Shown piece by piece: positions 58,107 to 64,000 of a stretch of DNA of 64,000 bases (its first letter is position 1; each line of letters starts with the position of its first letter). The stretch covers positions 2,728,001 to 2,792,000 of the forward strand of contig NZ_CP157484.1 of assembly GCF_045348435.1 (NCBI RefSeq). The letters are read 5' to 3'. Made by a program: the position numbers and the translations under genes. Source of the stretch: Alsobacter sp045348435 (GTDB lineage Bacteria; Pseudomonadota; Alphaproteobacteria; Rhizobiales; Beijerinckiaceae). The notes beneath the pieces were generated by a model. The model had not been told where the DNA came from. It worked only from the letters and a program-made list of their open reading frames with translations, and made no database searches.

Positions 58107-58442
58107 TCAGCCCCAAAACTCGAGGGTGACGACGCGGGCCGCCGATGCGATGAGCGCGATATGCGTGGCGCCCGCCGGAATCCGCCGCGTGCCAGGGTTG
58201 AGCATGGAAGCGCTGCCGTTGGCCACGTCTGCGCCTGGGACGGCGGCCGTCACGATGCTTGTGCCGAACTTGGCGAAGAAGTCTCCGTCCGCGCTGAAAT
58301 TGACCATCTGGGCGCCGGACGGAATTGGGTGCGCCTCGCTGGCGCCGGCGCCGAGCACACGGGCATCAACGTAATCCGTAGCGATCGGCGCATTCGGGGC
58401 CTTGGTCGTTCCATAGGTGACGTTGTCGAAGAACGTCTGCAT
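58107..58442 (-). CDS. Small phage tail protein
   Basis: 111 residues beginning MQTFFDNVTYGTTKAPNAPI; beta-rich with GAQMVNFSADGDFFAKFGTS and a hydrophobic end (IALIASAARVVTLEFWG). GGAGTGAG precedes the ATG at 58442, so longer in-frame versions are rejected. No known domain; probably a fibre or decoration protein. Confidence 0.6.
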   Translation of the reverse strand: MQTFFDNVTYGTTKAPNAPIATDYVDARVLGAGASEAHPIPSGAQMVNFSADGDFFAKFGTSIVTAAVPGADVANGSASMLNPGTRRIPAGATHIALIASAARVVTLEFWG

Positions 58443-58519
58443 GAGCTCACTCCATGACGAAGCCGCCCGGCGAGAGGCGGTCAAGCGATCAAATCTGGTG
58501 GAAAAAGGAGGGTTCGCGG

Positions 58520-59005
58520 CTAAGCCGGCCAGCCTGCGGCGATGTCGATTACGTCCAGCGCAGAAGCGTCAGCAGCCGCTGCGACGGCGTCCTTGAGCTC
58601 CCAGGAACGCCGGTAGACCGCGGCGCCCCAACTCGCCATGGAGAGCAGAGCCTGAAGCCCTTCGGAGAAGGTGACAGTGAACGTCTGATTGTCCGCGGAC
58701 CTGAACACAGCGCCAGGAGAGTCGCCCTGCCCTGCCGCCACCATGGCGGTGTACGCCGCCTGCGAGGTCAGCCAGTTCACGCGATCATCGCTGCCACGCG
58801 TCTGAAGCACGTGGACGCCGGCGGCGCCGAAGTCGCAGGAGAACCCGCTCGCCAGCAGCCCATCGCGCAACGCGTCGACGGCGCTGGCTTTCGCTGCTTT
58901 CAGCTGGTCGAGCGAGGGTGTCAGAGCCGCCTGGTACTCGGCCCACTCGGGATCGCTAAGAGGGACGATCTCGCCGTCCACCATCTTGTTGGGGCGGATC
59001 GTCAT
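58520..59005 (-). CDS. DUF4376-type tail fibre/assembly protein
   Basis: 161 residues. N terminus MVDGEIVPLSDPEWAEYQAA is like tail-fibre assembly proteins; the rest (LKAAKASAVDALRDGLLASG; GSDDRVNWLTSQAAYTAMVA; MASWGAAVYRRSWELKDAVA) matches DUF4376. Its ATG at 59005 overlaps the end of the large fibre gene by four bases (ATGA). Such proteins help fold or attach the fibre. Function inferred from context. Confidence 0.72.
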   Translation of the reverse strand: MTIRPNKMVDGEIVPLSDPEWAEYQAALTPSLDQLKAAKASAVDALRDGLLASGFSCDFGAAGVHVLQTRGSDDRVNWLTSQAAYTAMVAAGQGDSPGAVFRSADNQTFTVTFSEGLQALLSMASWGAAVYRRSWELKDAVAAAADASALDVIDIAAGWPA

Positions 59006-60231
59006 GAGGTTTTCACTCCGTAAAGGCGGATTTTTCCGGAGGCGATGTTGCCGGATGAGAAAGCGAATTTGAGGGCCGTGATCGCGGCGGCGGTGGTTTC
59101 GCGCGCCGAGCCGCACACATAGACGAAGGCCGGGGTCGAGTTCAGGTAGTTGACACGAACGTCGAAGACATGGCCTTGCGCCGCAGACGGCTTCTGCAGC
59201 CGGATCACGCCATTCACAGCGCCAGCCACGTTGTTGATGCCGGAGAGCGCGATAGCGCTTGCACCATTGTTATTGATTGTCAGGATCGTAGAAGAGTCGG
59301 AAGCGCCTAGCGCATAACCGAATCTGCAAGACCCAACGTAGGACGAGCCGTCCGCCGAATAAGTCAGGTTCAGCGTGACAGCGCCGGACGAAGGAGCCAG
59401 ATCCTCAAGGTGGATCTCGTATTCATCATACGCACTGGTAATGCCCGCCGTGATGGCCACCGATGCGACGGCGCTCGCTATCGTCTGCGTGGAAAGAAGG
59501 GCAAGGCCTGGCGAGCTCGCGATAGCCGCCGCCTGAGCCGTCGAGACCGGCTTATTTGCATCGCTCGTGTTGTCGACGTTGCCAAGCCCAACATCGCCCT
59601 TCACCAGCGCCAGCAGCGTCTTCATTGCGGCATAGTTGGCGGCAGTGATGAGCGACCGCCCGTTGGGGCTCGCGTCGCTGATCTGAGACGCTGGATGCGT
59701 GTGCGATGTCGGGGCGAATGAACTCGTGTCGGCGAAGGCAGCGGATCCAAGCGCGCCTCCGTCTTTCAAAGCCTTACCTGTTGACCCGCTGTACAGCGCG
59801 ACATGGTTGTCCGTCGAGGACGCCGGACCGATGATATCTCCGCCCCCGACTGGGCCTGGATCGCCCCTGGGAATCGTCAGGTTGAGCGTCTGGTTCGGCG
59901 CGGTCCCGGTGATATTGGCCGACGCCGATGAACCCGCGCTGCCGGTCGTGACAGAGCCAATCGTCAGCGTGTTGGGCGGGCCGAGCAGGTCAGCAAGCGC
60001 CACGATGTCGATCCAGCTGACTTCGCCGATGGCGCGCCACTGGATCTTCGACGCGGTGGCGCGCAGCTCGACGCCAGCGCCGGTCTCGCCCACAAGCTCC
60101 TCGGTGGCGATCAGATCCGTCCAGGATGCATCGCCGGTCACGCGCCACTGGATCTGCCCGCCGCTGACGCGAAGCTCGATGCTGCGGCCTGGCGGGCCCG
60201 CACGGGTGACGAGGACGTTCGGGGCGGTCAT
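59002..60231 (-). CDS. Tail fibre protein with two N-terminal repeats
   Basis: 409 residues. Two copies of E-L-R-...-I-Q-W-R-...-G-x-x-S-W-x-D-I-x-A (SGGQIQWRVTGDASWTDLIA and ASKIQWRAIGEVSWIDIVAL) at the start, then a collagen-like/GDPG linker (IPRGDPGPVGGGDI), a phage-fibre region GDVGLGNVDNTSDANKPVST, seen in many tail fibres, and a beta-rich C-terminal domain. Overlaps the genes on both sides by four bases. Probably a main receptor-binding fibre. Confidence 0.78.
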   Translation of the reverse strand: MTAPNVLVTRAGPPGRSIELRVSGGQIQWRVTGDASWTDLIATEELVGETGAGVELRATASKIQWRAIGEVSWIDIVALADLLGPPNTLTIGSVTTGSAGSSASANITGTAPNQTLNLTIPRGDPGPVGGGDIIGPASSTDNHVALYSGSTGKALKDGGALGSAAFADTSSFAPTSHTHPASQISDASPNGRSLITAANYAAMKTLLALVKGDVGLGNVDNTSDANKPVSTAQAAAIASSPGLALLSTQTIASAVASVAITAGITSAYDEYEIHLEDLAPSSGAVTLNLTYSADGSSYVGSCRFGYALGASDSSTILTINNNGASAIALSGINNVAGAVNGVIRLQKPSAAQGHVFDVRVNYLNSTPAFVYVCGSARETTAAAITALKFAFSSGNIASGKIRLYGVKTS

Positions 60232-60584
60232 CGCGTAATCCCTCGTTCGATGGTGACAACGCCGGCCATGATTGTGTCCGGAACGCCGCCCGCATCGGTC
60301 CAGACCACGTCGTAGACGTAGTCCCCGGGCTCGAGGTTCTGCAGGACCGAGACGGGTACGTTCCACGACACCATGCCGTCTGTCGGCGGATCGGAGATCT
60401 GCAACCGGCCGTTGCCGGTGCTGGCGTCCAGCACGACGAGCAGTGCGCCTTCCGACGAGCGCAGCTGCGCCCGAAACGCCGACCCGGTTAGGTCGACGGC
60501 CTCAGGCGGATCACCGCTCTGAACGGCGAAGCTCTCGCGCCAGACCTCATTGGCCCGGACCAGGTAGTCGATCTGGGTCAGCAT
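60228..60584 (-). CDS. Phage baseplate/fibre adaptor protein (BppU-N-like)
   Basis: 118 residues: MLTQIDYLVRANEVWRESFA, then VDLTGSAFRAQLRSSEGALL, MVSWNVPVSVLQNLEPGDYV and YDVVWTDAGGVPDTIMAGVV. This beta-sandwich resembles the N-terminal domain of BppU-like baseplate proteins or head decoration proteins. Followed by the large fibre gene, overlapping by four bases. Confidence 0.65.
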   Translation of the reverse strand: MLTQIDYLVRANEVWRESFAVQSGDPPEAVDLTGSAFRAQLRSSEGALLVVLDASTGNGRLQISDPPTDGMVSWNVPVSVLQNLEPGDYVYDVVWTDAGGVPDTIMAGVVTIERGITR

Positions 60585-60592
60585 GCGGGCCC

Positions 60593-60850
60593 TCAGGGCA
60601 GGTCGTAGAGAAAGCCGGAAATCCCATAGCCCGCCGTGAACTCGCCCCCGCCCGTGAGAGTGTCCCCCGCCGTGGCGGTGAGCGGCCCAAGACCGTCGCT
60701 CGGCACCAGTCCAACCATGACTCCGCCGATCGCCACAGCCGAGCCGCTCCCATTGGCCACCGGAAACGCCTTGAAGACCGCATATTTTCCAGCAGGGATC
60801 GTGTAAGGCGTCGTGTAGCCAATGTTTTTGTTAAGGACTGTCCGGGCCAT
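60593..60850 (-). CDS. Small phage structural protein
   Basis: 85 residues, Gly/Ala-rich, beta-type: VLNKNIGYTTPYTIPAGKYA and SAVAIGGVMVGLVPSDGLGP, ending ISGFLYDLP. Unknown family; probably a fibre tip or decoration protein because of its position among fibre genes. Confidence 0.55.
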   Translation of the reverse strand: MARTVLNKNIGYTTPYTIPAGKYAVFKAFPVANGSGSAVAIGGVMVGLVPSDGLGPLTATAGDTLTGGGEFTAGYGISGFLYDLP

Positions 60851-60851
60851 T

Positions 60852-61484
60852 TCACATCATCCCCAGGAAGAACATTTCGGAATGCAGGTAGTCGGAGATC
60901 GCCAACGCTTCGGCCATCTTGGCGATGGTGATCTTCTTGTTGGTCGTGCCCGCCACGTCGTAGATTGCGACCTCGTCGGCCGGGCTGGGCGATGCCTTCG
61001 CGGTCAGGCCAGTGACGTCGAGCGACAGGGTCCGATCCGCGGCGAGTGAACCGCCGCCCTTCACGCCTTGGTTGGTTGTGATGGTGCGCACTGCCCCGAG
61101 GGCGTTCATCAGGCTCTCGCGCGAGATCACCTTGGCCTCGCCCAGCGACACGTCCCAGAATACGAAGAGGTCGCCGGCTTCCAGATTGATCTCGGTGACC
61201 GCGCCTTTCACCACACGGTGCACGAGGTGCATGGCGTGCTGGTTGGGAGTGAGCGGGTACCAGTTGGCGAGAACGGCGTCGTAGCGCTTGGCGGTGCGAA
61301 CGTCCTTGTGCCACCAGAGCACCGCCTTGTCGGCCGGAGCGGTGTTGCCGATGCTGACGGCGGAAAAGCCCATGTCCTTCAGCGCGCGGATCGCGAAATC
61401 GCGTGCGTCCAGGGGCTTGGCGTCCTTCAGATTGCCCGTCGAGCTGGTGACGAGCTTGTCGATGGCGAGGTCCAGGGCGGCCAT
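60852..61484 (-). CDS. Phage tail protein with shared ADRTL module
   Basis: 210 residues. N-terminal half unlike anything I recognise (LDARDFAIRALKDMGFSAVS; AVLWWHKDVRTAKRYDAVLA). C-terminal ~80 residues contain TTNQGVKGGGSLAADRTLSL, DVTGLTAKASPSPADEVAIY and NKKITIAKMAEALAI, a module also present in the next upstream protein. Such G-G-G-x-L-x-A-D-R-T-L segments are common in phage fibres. One base separates it from the downstream gene. Confidence 0.65.
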   Translation of the reverse strand: MAALDLAIDKLVTSSTGNLKDAKPLDARDFAIRALKDMGFSAVSIGNTAPADKAVLWWHKDVRTAKRYDAVLANWYPLTPNQHAMHLVHRVVKGAVTEINLEAGDLFVFWDVSLGEAKVISRESLMNALGAVRTITTNQGVKGGGSLAADRTLSLDVTGLTAKASPSPADEVAIYDVAGTTNKKITIAKMAEALAISDYLHSEMFFLGMM

Positions 61485-61492
61485 GGCGGTCC

Positions 61493-62047
61493 TTATTCGA
61501 CGGAGAGTTCTGCGCCCATGTCGGCGATAGCGATGACGACGTCGTTGGAGACGGTGCTGACCCCGAGGCCGCCGCCGTCTTTAATCTTCCGGAACTGCAG
61601 GGTGGAGCCGGACAGGGATGCGAACACGGATCCGTTGCCAGTCCCGATGTTGGCGCCGCCGATCGGTCCGCCGTCGCCACCGAGTCCAGCCGCGAAATTC
61701 TGACGGGTCATCTTCCGGTGCGAGCCGACATCCGCATCGAAGATCACCACCAGATCCTCGTTGGCGATGTCGGTCGCCTCCTGAAGCCCGCTGATGTCCA
61801 GGCGCAGCGTGCGGTCGGCTTCCAGATCGCCGCCGCCCTGGATCCCCTCGGTCGTGGCGATCTGCCGGAACTTGGAGGCCATGTCGCCCAGGTTCAGGGC
61901 GTTGATGGTGCTTTCGAGCGTCTGGAACAGCCAGTTGAAGACGCCGGGCCGGGCGGGGCCGCAGGCGAACCCCTTGCGGATCTCCGCCTCGGACGGCGTC
62001 TCGATTTCCCCGTCCACAGCCCAGACGGGGGTGAAGATATTGGCCAT
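61493..62047 (-). CDS. Phage tail protein with shared ADRTL module
   Basis: 184 residues. Starts MANIFTPVWAVDGEIETPSE and FNWLFQTLESTINALNL, seen in phage tail-tip proteins; then IQGGGDLEADRTLRLDISGL and DLVVIFDADVGSHRKMTRQN, the same module as in the previous gene. The C terminus (GVSTVSNDVVIAIADMG) is beta-rich. Ten bases downstream of DUF2612. Confidence 0.65.
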   Translation of the reverse strand: MANIFTPVWAVDGEIETPSEAEIRKGFACGPARPGVFNWLFQTLESTINALNLGDMASKFRQIATTEGIQGGGDLEADRTLRLDISGLQEATDIANEDLVVIFDADVGSHRKMTRQNFAAGLGGDGGPIGGANIGTGNGSVFASLSGSTLQFRKIKDGGGLGVSTVSNDVVIAIADMGAELSVE

Positions 62048-62057
62048 TCTCGCCTCG

Positions 62058-62750
62058 TCAGTTCAGAGCGATGGGGGATGGAAAGGCGCCGGCGCAAAAG
62101 CCGCCCCAGCCGGCCCCGAAGCCGAAGGCGGGGCCCTGCGACTGCCAGATTTTGAGGCGCACTCCGGGAGCGACGGGCATCACCTGGCCGAACAGATGCG
62201 CGATTGCGATCTCGACTTGCGAGAGCAGCCGGCCGGTGGCGATGACCAGCACCGCCGGCGTCTCGCGCAGGATGGCGGCGTGCTCGCCGAACAGGGCCCG
62301 GCTGGCCGCTGTCACGCCGCTGCGCCGGTAGTCGCCTGTGAGCGCGATGACGCGCGCCTTCAAAAACCGCCGGTACAGCTCGTCGTCGGTGAAGCAGAAC
62401 TCGATGAAGTCCGGACCGCCGCAGTCCCACTCCGCTTCGCAGAAGCCGGCCACCGGCACGGCGGGCGCGTCACAGGACGGCGTTGAGCAGTCAAAGCCGA
62501 ACACCGGCCGGCGCTGGCCGGCGCAGTGGCAACGAGGCCAGCCCAGCGCCTTGCCGATGATCGTGAGCTGATCGCCGACGGCCGTGTCGATGTCGAAGTG
62601 GTCGAGGATCTCGCAGAAGCTCAGATGCGCTTCGGCCAGTTGGCCCAGATACGCGCGGGCCATCGCGAGAAACCGGGTCGCCTCCCTGTACTGGGTGGCC
62701 ACCTTGCCGATCTCGGTTTCGACGAGGGTGTGGGTGTCGGTGCAGGCCAT
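62058..62750 (-). CDS. DUF2612 phage tail protein
   Basis: 230 residues. FCEILDHFDIDTAVGDQLTI and IGKALGWPR match the N-terminal region of DUF2612 baseplate proteins, followed by a Cys-rich insertion (FGFDCSTPSCDAPAVP, FCEAEWDCGG), DELYRRFLKARVIALTGDYR and VLVIATGRLLSQVEIAIAHL. Seven or more cysteines are unusual for a tail protein. The ATG overlaps baseplate J's stop by one base. Confidence 0.8.
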   Translation of the reverse strand: MACTDTHTLVETEIGKVATQYREATRFLAMARAYLGQLAEAHLSFCEILDHFDIDTAVGDQLTIIGKALGWPRCHCAGQRRPVFGFDCSTPSCDAPAVPVAGFCEAEWDCGGPDFIEFCFTDDELYRRFLKARVIALTGDYRRSGVTAASRALFGEHAAILRETPAVLVIATGRLLSQVEIAIAHLFGQVMPVAPGVRLKIWQSQGPAFGFGAGWGGFCAGAFPSPIALN

Positions 62751-63649
62751 CAGTCGACGTACCGGACCGCGATGTTGGGCAGCAGGATGAGGGGCCGCTC
62801 GAACAAGGTGGTGTGAACTTCCTCTTCGACGGTCAGGGCCGGCCCGCGTGCGATGCGCACGGCGTCCACCTCGATGCCTTGCACCCGGGCGGCTTCGGCG
62901 CGCACGCGCTTGGCCGTGACGGTGTCGCCGTTGCGGTAGCCGCAAGACGTGGCGAAGGCGGCGGCCACCGTCGCAGCGATCGTGCCGACAGACGGCGGTG
63001 CGCAGTTGCAGGAGTCGGGCAGACGACGCACGTCGATCTCCACGGTGATCGGCACGTCAACGGGGCGGATGAAGCGCACGAGCTGGCAGAAGCCGTCGGC
63101 GACGATCTCGACCTCAGTGTTGCCGTGTAGCGTGATGCCGCCCACCGTCTCCTGGTAGACGACAGTCCCGACCTCGACATCGTCCCCGCCTACGACCGCG
63201 TAAGCGACCGAGTGAGGCGGGACGCCCAGCGCGTTCGCGCTGTCCCCGGCGTTGATCCGGACCGACGACCAGCTGACGCCATCGAGCGCCAGGAGCCGCG
63301 CCAAGACACGCGTGGTGGAGATGTCGGTCTGGCCCTGGTTGGAGATCCGCAGCCGGAAGTCCGGATCCGCCTCTCCGCCGTCGGGCCGCGCTAGCCGGCG
63401 CAGCTTGGCCAGCATGTCCAGACGCGGGCCCTCGGCCTGGTCGACGTCGAACGACTGGTAGGCGTCCTCCCCGACCTCCCAGACTTTGCTGGAGAGGTCG
63501 GCGACGAGGCCGTTGAGCTGGCCGAGGGGCGACTGCGCGGTCTGGACGACCCCGGGCCCGAACGCCGCCACCATGGCGGCCTCCAGCTCGCCAAGGATCT
63601 CGGGAAGCCGCTTGCGGACGAAGCCGGCCGGCGTCACGCCATAAGCCAT
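62750..63649 (-). CDS. Baseplate J-like protein
   Basis: 299 residues. YGVTPAGFVRKRLPEILGEL, FGPGVVQTAQSPLGQLNGLV and EGPRLDMLAKLRRLARPDGG are the typical start of baseplate J/gp47-like proteins; FRLRISNQGQTDISTTRVLA belongs to the central domain. It sits next to the gp25-like gene as in other contractile phages. Part of the baseplate wedge. Confidence 0.88.
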   Translation of the reverse strand: MAYGVTPAGFVRKRLPEILGELEAAMVAAFGPGVVQTAQSPLGQLNGLVADLSSKVWEVGEDAYQSFDVDQAEGPRLDMLAKLRRLARPDGGEADPDFRLRISNQGQTDISTTRVLARLLALDGVSWSSVRINAGDSANALGVPPHSVAYAVVGGDDVEVGTVVYQETVGGITLHGNTEVEIVADGFCQLVRFIRPVDVPITVEIDVRRLPDSCNCAPPSVGTIAATVAAAFATSCGYRNGDTVTAKRVRAEAARVQGIEVDAVRIARGPALTVEEEVHTTLFERPLILLPNIAVRYVD

Positions 63650-63656
63650 GCGGACC

Positions 63657-64000
63657 TCAGTTGACGGTGAGGGTGACGGGATCGTCGTCGAAGCTGGTGA
63701 GCAGCACGACGCGGTTGATCTTCAGCCCGCGGCCGGCCCGGTCGACGGAGACGTCGAACTCGAGGATCTCCGTGACCCCTGGCGTGGCCAGGATCTCGGC
63801 CTTGATGATCGCTTCGGCGATGGGCTGATCCGACGGCGGCCGGCCCAGCACGTAGCGGGTCCAGTCAATACCGGCGGCGGTGTTCAAAAACCACTCTGAG
63901 CGCCAGAACATGAGGCGCTGGCGCACGTGCTGCCCGACCGCCTGCGCATCCGCGGCCATGACCAGGTTGCCACTCTCGTCGAGATGCACGTCGTTATGGG
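63657..64000 (-). CDS. Phage baseplate gp25/GPW-like protein, 5' end outside the window
   Basis: The frame stays open to the window edge, so the start is probably outside; an internal GTG at 63989 is possible. LDESGNLVMAADAQAVGQHV, FWRSEWFLNTAAGIDWTRYV and IIKAEILATPGVTEILEFDV fit the gp25-like lysozyme-type wedge protein or Mu gp46 homologues. Eight bases separate it from baseplate J. It begins the visible tail module. Confidence 0.72.
   Translation of the reverse strand, partial: HNDVHLDESGNLVMAADAQAVGQHVRQRLMFWRSEWFLNTAAGIDWTRYVLGRPPSDQPIAEAIIKAEILATPGVTEILEFDVSVDRAGRGLKINRVVLLTSFDDDPVTLTVN

Larger units (their letters stand above)
53299..64000 (-). mobile_element. Late region of a contractile-tailed prophage (partial)
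   Basis: A continuous minus-strand series of overlapping genes: gp25-like, baseplate J, DUF2612, tail fibres, endolysin, spanins, and small membrane proteins. The order baseplate, tail fibre, lysis is typical of myovirus-like prophages. Head, portal, terminase, integrase and early genes lie outside the window. The attachment-like tRNA fragment at 48.2 kb could be one end of the same element, or of a neighbouring island. Confidence 0.8.

Noticed and set aside
1..64000. CRISPR arrays, rRNA operons, insertion sequences, metabolite riboswitches
   Set aside because: No regularly spaced repeats, rRNA sequence, transposase or recognisable riboswitch core was seen on reading both strands.

Overview
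The window is about 64 kb of GC-rich DNA from an alphaproteobacterium, most likely a member of the Hyphomicrobiales (Rhizobiales). This rests on gene content: an NDUFS4-like complex I subunit next to a tRNA-Arg, an EcfG-type general stress promoter, NnrU/NnrS/pseudoazurin denitrification genes, an HdeA-like protein, and high-GC codon usage. No ribosomal RNA, CRISPR array or transposase was seen. The genus is left open.

0-8.2 kb holds housekeeping and envelope genes: the C-terminal part of a cardiolipin synthase, an operon of glucose-6-phosphate dehydrogenase, a GNAT acetyltransferase and a CorA-type channel, a repeat lipoprotein, acylphosphatase, and a three-gene cassette (ArnT-like GT83, GT2, LAB_N protein) that probably decorates lipid A or LPS with a polyprenyl-linked sugar. 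8.2-11.9 kb contains small uncharacterised genes, a methyltransferase, a perfect 20-bp palindrome and a possible short sRNA.

11.9-20.2 kb is a nitrite/NO island: nirK-nirV, a detached ccoG, nnrU, a DUF1858 protein, a CRP/FNR regulator, pseudoazurin and nnrS. Five promoters carry the same 16-bp palindrome TTTGY-N6-RCAAA, which ties them into one regulon probably served by the local regulator. No NO or N2O reductase gene lies in the window.

20.2-32.6 kb has an EcfG-type promoter in front of a DUF3597 gene and a DUF2270 membrane protein, exonuclease III, and a LysR-controlled catabolic cluster: peptide-type ABC transporter with a fused permease-ATPase, FAD oxidoreductase and aspartoacylase-like amidohydrolase. 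32.8-47.3 kb is a sugar/sugar-acid island: enolase-superfamily enzyme, TIM-barrel isomerase, two Gfo/Idh/MocA dehydrogenases, SDR, SMP-30 lactonase, IlvD/Edd dehydratase, HpcH/HpaI aldolase, LacI regulator and a MalFGK-type ABC importer. Together they could make a non-phosphorylative route from sugar to lactone, acid, 2-keto-3-deoxy acid, and pyruvate plus an aldehyde. Two LacI-type operators lie in the divergent promoter region.

47.7 kb to the end is accessory DNA. A 42-nt tRNA-Pro-like 3' fragment at 48.2 kb may mark the edge of an integrated element. It is followed by small lower-GC genes, a compact ATP-dependent DNA ligase, a double-HTH regulator and a DUF4214 protein with a type I secretion-like C terminus. 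From 53.3 kb to the window end, all on the minus strand, is the late region of a contractile-tailed (myovirus-like) prophage. In transcription order: gp25-like baseplate protein, baseplate J, DUF2612 tail protein, a series of tail-fibre genes, endolysin, overlapping Rz/Rz1 spanins and membrane proteins, ending in a strong terminator. Head genes, integrase and the other end lie outside the window.
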